From the NCBI GenBank assembly GCA_944990035.1, contig CALYLX010000141.1, positions 248,001 to 312,000 on the forward strand: a stretch of 64,000 nt of DNA, written 5' to 3'. The notes under the pieces are model-generated. The model had not been told where the DNA came from, searched no databases, and saw nothing but the letters and a program-made list of their open reading frames with translations. Positions 11,910 through 22,903 of the stretch are shown here, one piece after another. How positions within the stretch are numbered: the first letter of the stretch is position 1; each line of letters starts with the position of its first letter. A program made the position numbers and the translations under genes. Origin of the DNA: Clitopilus passeckerianus. Lineage: Eukaryota > Basidiomycota > Agaricomycetes > Agaricales > Entolomataceae.

Positions 11910-13165
11910 CTAGAACGTTCCCGCTAAACAATCCAAATAAATCTTGAGCGTATCCTCTGGATCATCCCAAATTGCCTGCACAACAAAATATCTGTCATCA
12001 GCCAATCGTTCTAGCAGATGAGGCTCCAGATCACCACTCACGAAATGATTCTGTCCAGGTACGATCTTGGCCTTAATAAAACCTCCTCCCTTTTTCTCAT
12101 CCTCCTCCTGCACCAACCACGTCGTAATCGGACTGAAAGCTGGTCCATGTTCTGCTCCCAAATGGTACACCTTCGCATTCGGCATGGCACCTCTCACATT
12201 CTTATCATACATCCCCTCATAAAGCTCCGCCATCTGCGGGAAGAAGAATATTTGGTAGAACATATCCGTCTTTGGGGATTCAGTGTAATCCAGCACCTCG
12301 ACCTCTTTTCGGTCTGAAGCAGTGAGGGTAGATGCAATATTGTAGACTGTGGGTGGACGGAGGGTGAAGCCTGGGACTTGGAATTGGAGGACATCTCGTG
12401 AGCGGAGGGAGAGGTCGCCGTGGTGGAAGTAGGACGAGATCCAGAAGGCGAAGAAAGGGAGCTCGTTGGCCGGTGTGATGGTGTTGTCGATCATGTTCCA
12501 TGGGACCCAATTGCGGTCATCGGGTGGGATACCGTACATATTGCTGCTGGCATCTGGGCGGAGGAATTTGGTAAAGCAAGGATAAGAAAGAAGATGGGAG
12601 GCTGAGCGTACCATGGAATATGATGGCCTTGATTAGAGGGGCAACACGTTCGCGAACTTCGGGTGCGGCTGCGTTCATATTTGCAGCAGCAGATAGAACC
12701 ACTGTGGTGCCCAACGACCATCCCACTAGCACTACCCCATCTTTCTCGCGCTTGGTCGGTACTCCCTTCTCCAGGATAAACCTGTCCATGAAGTTGATCA
12801 ACTCCACTCCATAATTCGTCACGAAACTAGTCTTCTCGTCTTCACTCCCCTCGTTGATAATTCGCAGCTCTTCTGCAGTGTAGGGTGTAGACCCAGCGTA
12901 GTTCCTGCGAGTCACGGCTACAATGCGGACGTTGGAGGCGTCGGCGATAGCTTGGAGTTTCTCGAAGATTCCTGCTCTGAAGGCCATGCCATGTACGGCG
13001 AAAATGGTCGGGTAGGAATCAGAGTTGGGCGGAACGCCGGAGTCGGTGTAGGCGAGTTCGACTCGCTTATCGTTGACGGTGATTTTGCCCTTGGTTAGCT
13101 GTGAGATGAGGGGGGTAAGTATCGGGTGATATCCCAGGGGAGACATGACGAAAAAGCTCTACCAT
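11910..13165 (-). CDS. Alpha/beta hydrolase (copy 1)
   Basis: A serine hydrolase of the alpha/beta-fold superfamily; substrate unknown. Landmarks are TIFAVHGMAF (oxyanion-hole His-Gly), VGWSLGTT (GxSxG nucleophile elbow) and VPGQNHFV (probable catalytic His near the C-terminus). The best model is ATG 13165-13163, an intron immediately after the ATG, exons 13098-12612 and 12553-12042, an intron 12041-11976, and exon 11975-11910: 355 residues. The paralogue at 19336-20587 has the same four-exon structure, which supports every join. The third intron is 66 nt, stop-free and a multiple of three, so unspliced RNA would also encode a full protein 22 residues longer. A second possible start is the in-frame ATG at 13146, which exists in this copy only. 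No signal peptide is visible, so it is probably intracellular. Confidence 0.85.
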
Positions 13166-13219
13166 GGTTTAAGATCAAGTCTGAAGGCGAAAGGTGATCC
13201 AAGACTTATTCAGGGGTCC

Positions 13220-13232
13220 TCGAGTATTTAGC
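13220..13232 (-). promoter_or_regulatory. TATA-like element shared with the second hydrolase
   Basis: The minus strand reads TAAATACTCGAGGA about 60 bases before the start codon. Nearly the same word occurs at the same distance in front of the paralogue (20632-20646). The shared spacing and the sequence CTCGAGGA next to the TATA-like core make it a likely conserved core promoter, though recent duplication alone could also explain the match. Confidence 0.4.
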
Positions 13233-13985
13233 CCATTCTATTGTGTGTATCCAAGTGCCTAATGGATTCAGGTGGGCGTTGTGAGTGGGCGCGTGCATGT
13301 GCTCAGCCTAAAATGAACATGGCCATCAACGGGGTAGTCAAACTTGTGTTGGACGGTCAATTCGGTTGAGGTTTTCGGTACCAACCAAAGCTTGGGTGAG
13401 TGGAAACCCTCTTACGCGACCCAGTCGAGCGCCTAGCGCCAGGACAATTTCCTTCAGCTTGGCCTTCGGCTGGCGCCCCACTGTCATCGTCTACTCAGGG
13501 AAACAGCGGCGACGCAAGATGGGTTTGGACCTGACTCGAGTAGGTAAATGCCCGCCTGACGAAGCGGGCGACGAAGGAAGGTTCGTTGGTCCCGGCCAGG
13601 GATTGTCAGGGATAGTTAGGGGCGAACGAGTCGCAATGGCTGGAAGATTTCTCTGGGTCCCACAAGGAGGAGATACAAGCATAACGCATGCGAATCCGTT
13701 CGTGAAGCTCCCACATATGGCCATCCTACTCCTCCTTAGCATCCCAGCCCATGCTTGGGGTCCTCAGCCACGAATTTGCCTACGAGGGCTAGCCGCTGCA
13801 GGGCATCCATCTCATTATTCCTCTCCAGGTGAAATTTTGAAAGGGAAGAACGCCTGGGTACACGCACATGGCCAAAGAGGACCGAGATCTGAAGAAAAAA
13901 AATCGGATAGCATACCGATCTCAAAGGTTCAGAAGAACTGTCACTAGAAATCGCAGCCAAAGAGCCTTCGGAGTCAAGACTCCGA
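13233..13985. other. Region before the unrecognised gene, nothing supported
   Basis: A plus-strand frame 13366-13947 (193 codons) is open, with a patchy, Gly/Arg-rich composition and no recognisable domain. A minus frame 13736-14020 overlaps it. The plus frame could hold 5' exons of the gene at 13986-16008, but I find no splice pair that joins them convincingly. Confidence 0.25.
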
Positions 13986-16008
13986 TTGGCAGGAGTTCGG
14001 TCGTATTTGGTTACAAGCAATTATGCTTACGTCAGCAAGCCAGGACCCATACTAGTACACAGTCCAGGTGTCGCCTGGGTATTGCCCAAATTCCACTACT
14101 TCAAACTCGAGCATCCTGAAAGAGCAATGGTGACTCCTGAGGGAATCTCTGATGTGCTCGATAGTGACCCCCCCACCGAGACGGCTCATTGCACCGTGGA
14201 TAATGCTCTGCCTCAAGACCGTGGCGAGCCTAGAGCTGATGACGATGAGTATGAACACAATGCTGATGATCTCGAAGAGTCATTAGCGAGGAAACCGGGT
14301 AGAATTGATGACAAAAAAATCTCTCAGTACGAGCAGTTGACATTGTGTATTAGCATATGCTGATTGCTGGGATCAGGTCTAAGCTATGTCGAAAAGCCAT
14401 TGCTGCGAAAGACCGGGAGGGGAAATCGAAGCACACCTACTGGACGCAAGACGGTAATTCCGACATTCTACATCTTTCGCGGTGTTCCAGCGTCGACAAT
14501 TCGATCGACATCCAGCATCTCCGCGTGGTAGTGTTCCGTGCCGTTCAGGAGCATCTACGCATCTTTCACGCTCTCTTCCCCGATGGATTTCCAGTGAATG
14601 ATCTACAGGAAGTCCAGTTATCAAGTCTCATAGATGACAAAATGGCTCTATCGCTCTTCGAACTTCCTTCCAACAAGGCCATTTTGGACCCTATCGGACA
14701 CAAGCTTCGAGGGCACATTATGGCCGCAATCGAATCCAAGCGTGTCTCCGCCGACGATATTCACCAACGCTCTCAAGACTATTTGAAATCCCTGGCTGTG
14801 TGTCTATATCTCACGACGGCCATTCCTCCGCGATCAGCTCAGGCGGTCACATTTACATATAATTCCGCCAATAGAACCCTTCGCCTACTCCTAGAAATGC
14901 ATCCCGGATTAGTTTACACAAAAATCTCTCGACACGGCATTCCAGGAGGTTCACACTCGTATCTTCTTCCCCCACAGGTTGCATCTACCCTCATTATTTA
15001 TCTGGGATGCTTCCGCCCAGTCGAAATCGACATCCTCCAACGAACCACCTCGCCAAGGGTCATCGAGCAGATGAAGTCTCATATATTCGTGAATCCTCTC
15101 CGAAGGTCAATGGAGAAAGTCTGGGCTGCAGATGATCTGGAGTCCTGCTTGAAGACCGGAAGTCCGCTCCGGATCGAGAGCCACGGACACGAGCTTATCT
15201 TCAAAGCTATTATCGACAAGTTTCTTGTGGAGCTTGTCGAGCATATGGACAAGGTCAACGCGGCTATGACCGTTTTGAACGATCAGTCGCAACACCCGAT
15301 GGGGACTTCGTCAGGACTTGTTTACACCATAAGAGAGAAACGCATGGTGGTCGGACAGCAAATGCATGTCTTTGGCTATCTAGTAAAGCCAGTACGAGAT
15401 ATGGTTGACCCCTGGAAGGCGATAGAGGATATAACGTCCGCTCTGGTAAGGTCGCAGGTTGAAGCTCTCGATGCCGCTCGGGCTTTGGTCATACATCAAT
15501 ACAACATGCGGAGCTTATCAGAAGCGGGTATAATTGCTCGATCCCACCATCTTATTCGGAACGCCCCCTATCTATACGACCCCAATGGCCCTGATGGGAG
15601 CAAGCTTGGAAGCAGAAGTACGATCAGAATCATGCTCTTTTTTATTCGCCGATTTCGGCCAGTCGCTGAAATTGAGGACTGTGACCTGATTAAGCTCCTT
15701 GCCGCGGCCACTATCCTGGTATGTTCACTTGTATCAACTCCGATGAAGGCTTAATGAATGCACCATAGATCGAAACCGCTCTCATGGAATGGGCTTCTGG
15801 AAAATGGATGCGCATTAACGGAGAATTCTCGTTCCTTCAGTCGGAATACGAGAGTGAACTGGAACTGCTGTTTGAAGACATTCGGGAGGAGACCGAGACG
15901 AAGCTGGCCAAAGAGTGGAAGGGATTCAAGCAGCGAATTGGCCATGCTTACAACGGGTCTGCTAGCCAACTCTCGGAGGTCGACATGGCCACCCTGAAAG
16001 GCCCCTAG
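13986..16008 (+). CDS. Unrecognised protein, about 600 residues
   Basis: Three blocks join in frame. Block 1 runs from about 13986 and contains a very acidic stretch (DRGEPRADDDEYEH). A short intron (GTGTAT...TCAG, near 14346-14377) leads into the main block, which runs to 15718. A clear intron (15719-15768) leads to a last exon ending at 16008. The 5' end is uncertain because the first block has no convincing ATG. The middle carries TAIPPRSAQAVTFTYN, RTLRLLLEMHPGLVYT and SYLLPPQVASTLIIYLGC, followed by helical, charged sequence. The layout faintly recalls the large domain found beside RecQ-like helicases in mushroom genomes, which looks like a degenerate tyrosine recombinase. I could not confirm this from motifs and assign no function. 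There are no transmembrane segments or signal peptide. Confidence 0.55.
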
Positions 16009-17829
16009 ATACTAGCTATACATGTTTATATGTGTATGTGAAGGGTCTTAAGCCACCCATTTTTAGCTCGAATACATGACCAGTAGCTCCCCCAGGATAT
16101 CCACGACTTGCATGGACTTAATGCAGTAGGGATTGGAAGCGAGGAGTATGCCTACCTCGGGAGGATCATCTTGTCGCGACCTAAAAAAGAACTTTTGGGA
16201 GGACTTCTGGTACAGTGCCAGTCTGGCGGAGGATAACTCTTGGATTTCCCTGGATGTTGGTCGTAGGTGTAAGCTGTAGCTCGTCAATACTGAATCTAAA
16301 ATTATGTGAGCTGATGCCCTCCATCCTCGATCTAACCGCACTACCCAACAATTTGCAGTTATGATACGCCGAGTATCAAGCTCTGCAAGGATGAAGGATA
16401 CTGTAACTACGTGGGTCTATGGGTTCAACCCACCCACTGAGTTTGTACTTATTTTCCTTTCTTTCTCTTCCCTAGGCCTTTCACGACCATAATGGCTTCG
16501 TAAATCGACGGCTTGGGCCAAACTGGCACTCTCACCGATTACGCATGCGCACGCTGTGCGGCTACAGTATCCAGCACGCGCAAGGCCAATGTATCATGCA
16601 CTTCGGTATGTTTGCCGTTTGCTCACCTATCTGAAATAGGTGAACTCACATTGTATTCGACAGAACATCTGTGCCCCATCCGTATTTGTGAGTTCTTCTA
16701 TTAGGAGCTATTAGGAGCGAGTCGGTGGGCTCGGATTGAACAAACCACGTCCTTTTTTTACCTCACTTCAGGACCTAAACACCGGGAAACTGACATTCAC
16801 ACACGTTCATCGGGTGCGTCCCCCGAATGCTGTCACAGGATAGACGTGTGTCGTCAACGCCCGTAATATCTAGCTGCAGTTATGTCAACAAATGTACTTC
16901 GTCCCAAACATTCATCTCGTAAATATCATTTAGTGGCGTCGGCCGGGTTTCAGCCCAACCTAACAAGCGTTCGAGATTTCCGTCCCATGCCGCTCTATTA
17001 ATGTCAGTGAATAAGCTGAAGGGATTGAAGAGAGCCACTTGAGTACGTAGGGATTGGTTACCGGTCTGGGTCCCTGAGGTTTTACGCAAGAGTGCATGAG
17101 TACGAGACTCCCACTCAGCTTACAGCCTGAGGAGACAAAGGTGCTGGCGCCAAACCTGAATTTGCTAGGCGCCCATATTTGTCAGAGGAAATGGCCTTGA
17201 ACAGACCAATTATAGCAACTAATTCCCACATTTTGGTCCTCGGGGATTTTGAGCGTACTCACCAATCCTCTCGAGTCTCGAGATACCTTCTCCACGCTCC
17301 TTCCTACTGCCACTGCGGGGATCTGGAGTCCACCTCTTTGGCGAGGATGATTATACACACCTCCAGAATAGCCTCCAATGACGTATGCTATATCCTCCAT
17401 ATGTTACGTTCCTGATCCAGACACCCTGACGTCGTCGTCTCCACAAATTTGCACGGATAAAAGCCCAACGATGCTGGCTACCGATTCTCCACAAAATACC
17501 TCTGCGACTTTACGAGAAGATTAAGAATGATGTTCTATCTGAACTCAGCAGGCGACTTTACGAAGAATGCGGCGTCGCAGGGTACACAAGGCGTAGCTGA
17601 GGGTCGGGAACACCGTCGTTGGCCGAATCGGGAGCCTGAATCCTGCCGGGAAGAAAGCTCCTAGCGCAGGAGGAACTGGCCCTCCTCCTCCAGAACCTAC
17701 ACCTGCTGCGACCCGATCTCAGCAGCAAGAACAACCTGAACCTGGACCCGAGCCGTCATCAGAAGCTATGGCAGCAAAACCTGCTGACCTCCAATCCCAG
17801 ACACCACAAGTACATTGCTCAGCGCCAGC
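16009..17829. other. Intergenic, fragmentary
   Basis: No recognised gene. A minus frame at 16880-17089 (69 codons, SLFTDINRAAWDGNLERLLG) looks protein-like but short. On the plus strand, about 17670-17815 reads as a Pro/Gln/Glu-rich peptide (GPPPPEPTPAATRSQQQ) in a frame different from the kinase-like gene that follows; it may be a lost 5' exon of that gene. The rest holds only short overlapping frames. Confidence 0.3.
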
Positions 17830-19124
17830 ATGGGATTCTCAAGCATCATACCTCAAGATCACCCGGAATATATGGCTTTTATGAGATACTGTCCTTCCGC
17901 CTCAGAACTAGAAATTGACATGTTTCGTGGCATCCGAGAACCTTCCGAGCTCTTTTGGGTTGATTTGCAACCTTACCTCGCCTCATTAGGGCTTCTCTCT
18001 ACGTCAAAGGTTCTCTCCAACCTGGGTACCTTCCTGGAGAGGTGAAGTTGGTCCAGGCTTCAGCCTATATCGATATGAAGACAGTAATATAATCATCGTG
18101 AGCATCAAATTTTTCAAACCTCTCAGCTTTAGACTCAATTCCAGTTCTTCCGGTAGAGCGAGAAGACAATCGACGCTATCAGAGTCTCTGATGGAACTAA
18201 AGTGGTCCTCAAGGTTGTGCCAACTCGGGCACAAGAAATCGAAATCGGCCACTGTTTATCTGGACCCCCTTTTCAGCGGGACTCCCGAAACCACGCCGTA
18301 CCGATCTTGGATATTATCGCCATACCCAGAGTTCTCACTCAAGCGCTCCTTGTCATGCCCATGCTCGCTCCATTCGATATAGTTCCATTCCGGCATGTTG
18401 GAGAGGTAGTTGAAGCACTGCGGCAGTACGCTGAGGCAAGTACCAGTGTAAGGTTCCTGAGCGTGGACGCACAAAGTTGACTCGGATCACGTTGTGTGAA
18501 ATCAGACACTGGAGCTCATGCACGAAAATAATATTGCACACAGGTGAGCTACCCTGGTCACAATTCTCTCTATTTACCACTCATTGCTAGCAGAGATGCC
18601 TGTTGGTTAAACCTCATGGTGGATCCCACGCACCTCCTGCCTAAAGGGAGCCATTTCTGCATTCCAACTTCCAGTGACGGCGTCTCTTGGGATTTTATTC
18701 ATAGAGAGCGGAGCCAAGTCAAGTCACTGAGGTACTACCTCACAAACTTTAGGTTTTCTACGCGATATCCGCCCACGAATATAATGGATGTCGGTATCAT
18801 GGGGCAAGACCGAACCGTCCCAGAGTTTCTGCAATTAGCTCCCTATGATCCATTCAAAGTGGACATTTATCAACTCGGAAATGTGTTTCGACGACTTGCT
18901 AAGGTTTGTGGCTTTTGAAGCGCGGGAGCAATGATTAATTGCTCGTTGCAACTCCCTAGGAATCCAATTCACAGGAGATGGAATTGCTCATGCCTCTTCT
19001 GGAGGCTATAACTGCCACGAACCCCCTCGACCGTCCTACTGCTCCTCAGGTCGTGCAATTCCTTCTTCATTTGATAAGAAGTAATGCAAACGTTGTATCA
19101 GACACAAGGACCGCGCAGTCCTAG
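17830..19124 (+). pseudogene. Decayed kinase-like gene, paralogue of 34387-35683
   Basis: The sequence follows the intact copy exon by exon: IIPQDHPEYMAFMRYC, DLQPYLASLG, then DGTKVVLKVVP (lysine), LLVMPMLAPFDIVPF, TLELMHENNIAHR, DACWLNLMVD (catalytic loop) and YDPFKVDIYQLGN, ending at TAG 19122-19124. There are three signs of decay. An extra base in exon 1 (between about 17990 and 18035, 43 nt against 42 in the intact copy) shifts the frame. The DFG motif has become NFR (18745-18753). The donor after exon 2 is GC rather than GT (GAG|GCAAGT, 18436). The GC donor matches the usual GC-AG consensus, so splicing may persist. If made at all, the product would be a pseudokinase. Confidence 0.7.
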
Positions 19125-19335
19125 GCCCATAACTCATTTTCTGCCTCGTCACATACATAGGTGTCTACTGGTAGTAACGATCGGCTGAGATGAGCTCCTC
19201 CTAAGGCGTTAATGTATCAACGTTGTGGTCTTTTATACGGTGTATCATTTGGGAATCGAAATAAACGTTGCAATCTGTTTTTTGTACATTCAACCATACA
19301 CTTGGGGTACGACAAGTGCGATATTCATCCTCCAC

Positions 19336-20587
19336 CTAAAAAGTTCCCGCCACACAATCCAAATATATCTTGAGTGTATCTTCAGGATCATCCCAAATCG
19401 CCTGCAAAAGTGAGCCAACACCATCAGTCATATCCCCGTCCATATCACGAACAAACTCACGAAATGATTCTGCCCAGACACAATCTCCGCCTTAACCCAC
19501 CCCCCACCCCTCCTCTCATCCTCCTCCTTCACCAACCACGTCGTAAGCGGACTAAACGCCGGCCCATACTCCGCTCCCAAATGATACACCTTCGCATTCG
19601 GTATCTCCTTCCTCACACCCTTATCAAACATCCCCTCATAAACCTCCTTCAACTGTGCGAAAAACCAAAACTGGTAAAACATATCCGTCTTTGGGGATTG
19701 TGTGTAATCCAGCACCTCTACCTCTGAGTCTCTACCCTGGGCGGTGAGGGTGGAGGAGATGGAGTAGACTGTGGGTGGGCGGAGGGTGAAGCCGGGCACT
19801 TGGAATTGTAAGACATCTCGTGAGCGGAGAGAGAGGTCGCCGTGCTGGAAGTAGGATGAGACCCAGAATGCGAAGAAGGGGAGTTCGTTGGTGGGGGTTA
19901 TTGTGTTGTCGATTAGATTGATTGGGAACCAGTTACGCTCGTCGTGGGGGATGCCGTACATGTTGTTGGTGGCGTCTGTAGGGAGGAATTTGGTAAGGAT
20001 GGGATAAGAAGGACCAGATGAGAGGCTAAGCTTACCGTGGAAGATGATCGCCTTGATCAGAGGTGCGATACGTTCCCTCACCTCAGGTTTCGCAGCTCTC
20101 ATATTTGCAGCGGCTGAGAGAACAACCGTAGTCCCCAACGACCACCCAACGAGCGCTATCCCATCTTTCTCGCCCTGTGTCGGTACCCCCTTCTCCAGAA
20201 TAAACCTATCCACGAAGTTGATCAACTCTACACCGTAGTTCGTCACAAAAGCGGTCTTCTCCTCCTCCGACCCTCCGTTGTTGATAATCCGGAGCTCGTC
20301 TTCGGAGTAGGGTGTAGACCCAACGTAGTTCCTACGAGTCACGGCTACGATGCGGACGTTGGAGCCGCCGGCGATTGCTTGAAGCTTCTCGAAGATTCCC
20401 GCTCTGAAGGCCATGCCGTGTACGGCGAAGATGGTCGTGTATGAATCCGAGTTGGGTGGGGGACCAGAGTCGGTGTAGGCGAGTTCGACTCCGTTGTCAT
20501 CGACGGTAATCTTGCCTTTAGTCAACTGTTATAAAGAGAATAAGCAAGCGTAACACAGCAGAAAATATGAAGGCGGAACCGCACCAT
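19336..20587 (-). CDS. Alpha/beta hydrolase (copy 2)
   Basis: Close paralogue of the hydrolase at 11910-13165, on the same strand. Exons are 20587-20585 (just the ATG), 20525-20036, 19975-19461 and 19401-19336, giving 357 residues. Motifs are TIFAVHGMAF, LVGWSLGTT (nucleophile serine) and VSGQNHFV (probable His). Here the third intron (19460-19402) is 59 nt, so retaining it would break the frame, unlike in copy 1. There is no alternative in-frame ATG upstream of TKGKITVDD, so the start must come from the separate ATG exon. The pair frames the decayed kinase-like gene, which suggests local duplication. The substrate is unknown. Confidence 0.85.
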
Positions 20588-20631
20588 AGCTTATCAAGTC
20601 TGAACGGGAAGGGTGAAGACATCTCCGGGAT

Positions 20632-20646
20632 CCTCGAGTATTTATC
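20632..20646 (-). promoter_or_regulatory. TATA-like element of hydrolase copy 2
   Basis: The minus strand reads ATAAATACTCGAGGA about 50-60 bases before the ATG at 20587. It matches the element in front of copy 1 (13220-13232) in both sequence and spacing. Confidence 0.45.
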
Positions 20647-22903
20647 CCTTTCCAATTTGAACTTTGCTGCGCGCACTTGAGTTGAGTTGCGAGCGCGCCC
20701 ATCGAAGGAAACCACATCCAACTGGGGTCACGAATGAATTGGGTGATCGACGCCACATGGGAATTGCGCGATAGAAGCTCGACTTAGAAAGCGCTCATCG
20801 GTTGGGCCATAGATGTGCCACAACACGTTGAGTCGTTGACTTTGCCCAGACAACTGCGGAGGGTACCCCAAGCCCATGTTCTGTTTCTGTAGGCGACATC
20901 AGGAGCTCATTACGGTTGTTCCCATGCCGGCCTTCTCCTAGGTCGAGATTGTTCCCTAGCCATGCCAGGTATGCACAATGTGGATGAAGACAGCAATCGG
21001 TGTAAACGCCTAAGGATGGAGAGATGGTATGTGGACGGGCAAGGTATCACGGCTGTGCGTGAAGAGGATTTCACGAATGAGCGCCGAGTTCAAAAGGTAG
21101 TGTTATCCGCACGTTATCCGTTCCCAAGGATATGGTTTCTGGTTTGTTGGGTTCCCAAACTCCAGGCTGAAGGACGACGACGGGAAGGGATGGATGGACA
21201 TGGAGGAACGGATAGAGAGTCCGACAGGCAGAAGAGGCAAGGCAAAATTAGAGCGTGAGATGAATATTCCTGTTCAGGCTCCATTCCGGCTGACTGTGCC
21301 GATTTTTGAGCGCCTGAAGCACCTTAGCCGCTCGTGCCTGGAAAAGTGCATTCGTCCAACAGGCACCGTGACGTCAGATTTGAATGTGCCCAGGGCCAAC
21401 TTGGTTTTAGGTACCCCCACTTCGCACTTTGAGGTAGGTTGTAGGAGATGTGGAGAGGAAGGGGAAGGCATCCGAAGGCTCGCTCGAAATCCAACTCGTT
21501 CTCCTTTTTCGCCATAGGTAGTGGAGTATGGGTGGGAGGTACAGGTCGTAGGTTGAAAGCGGTGGTTTGAGGTACGAAGTGCCGCCATGAACTCGAGCTG
21601 AATGGTGTGTCTATCCGGCCTTGAGCTTGGTCTCTCGAAAAAGCCACTCATCCCCAATTCATGCACTCCCTAACATCCCTCAATCCTTGTTCGGTAAGAC
21701 CCATGTCTTTCGCCTCCTCCCCCACCTCCTCTTCCAAGAGTGCTGATGAAAGCCCAACGAGAACGAACGTCCAGGTTCAAGCAAGGCATCGCCGCGAGGA
21801 AGTGAACGAGCGGAGAGGGTATAGGATTGGAAGCTTGGAAGCTGAGCGCTGGAGTTTTGACGAGATGTGTGTAAGGGTACTTGACAGGCGGGAGGCAGAA
21901 GTATGGAGAGACGGGGTTCTTCATGTAACACCGAAAGCATTGGGAGGTTGTGACGGGCCCAGACGTTTCTGGGCTTCTTCTCTCCCCAGTGTTCATGTAG
22001 ATCGCCTGGTGGGAGGATGCAGGCAGATTTTGCGCTATAGCTTGGATTTTGGATTTGGATTGTCGGATAGTAGGATGGTTGGAGCTCGAGCTGACTCGAG
22101 TGAAATTTGAAGTGCCAGTGCCGCGGCCTGCTTGACGAAGTCGGTGATGTCGATGGAGGAGTTTGTTTGGTCGAGGATGGGCAAGGATTATGCGCAGTGC
22201 CCTCGCGGCAAACCAACGAAATAGTTGCAGTGGCCGAGGTCGGCTCCGCCCCCATACATATAGGGCTATTTCTATCCCATTCCTCTGCCTCACGTCTAGT
22301 CCTTGTCTCAGCTTGCCGTCCCCAACATGAATGTGCGTGGCCCGAGAAGGGCGTCCATTTTGATCATTATCCGCGGGTGGTAAAGAATGGACGTAGATAT
22401 TGAGCGAAGGGAGAGCAAAAAATCAAGGCATAAAACGGAGCGTGGGACCCACCTTCCTTTCTCGGCGTCATCCCGGCTTACCGTGCCGAATTTCAAATGA
22501 GAGGTCAACGAATGGCTTCGACAATTCTTTCACCCATCTCAAGATGTCTAGCGCATATATTCCATCATTTAGAGGTCGGTTGTGCCTAAGAATCCTTGAG
22601 CGCAGTTGGATTCTATTCAGATGAACGGCCACGATCTCCTTCAATCCAGCTCTTCTCTTCACCTACTTTACCTTCTCACCTACAACAACCGTCATTGCGT
22701 CTCCCTCTACCAATCTCACCAATCTCGCCAAACTATTCTATCTCACCATCCTCGTACCTTTTCCCCACCCGCATCACGGACCCAACCCATCGCATCCCGG
22801 ATCCCCAACTCCTCCGTAAACTACGGTCAGGCATGACATCATAGTCATATCCTAGTATCCTAAATCCTCCAGCCTCTTCGAGCCTCCTCCAACTTCGACG
22901 ACC
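20647..22903. other. 2.2 kb without a supported gene
   Basis: Many frames of 70-200 codons overlap on both strands. The longest is 21670-22293 minus, 207 codons, mirrored by 21680-22255 in another minus frame and 21661-22110 plus. Simultaneous openness in several frames and low-complexity Pro/Ser/Arg composition argue against coding. The last 300 bases before 22904 are C/T-rich, as expected for the leader and promoter of the pyruvate dehydrogenase gene. Confidence 0.35.

Noticed and set aside
21661..22293. Three long overlapping frames on both strands
   Set aside because: Simultaneous openness in several frames, low-complexity composition, and no splice-consistent extension or motif.
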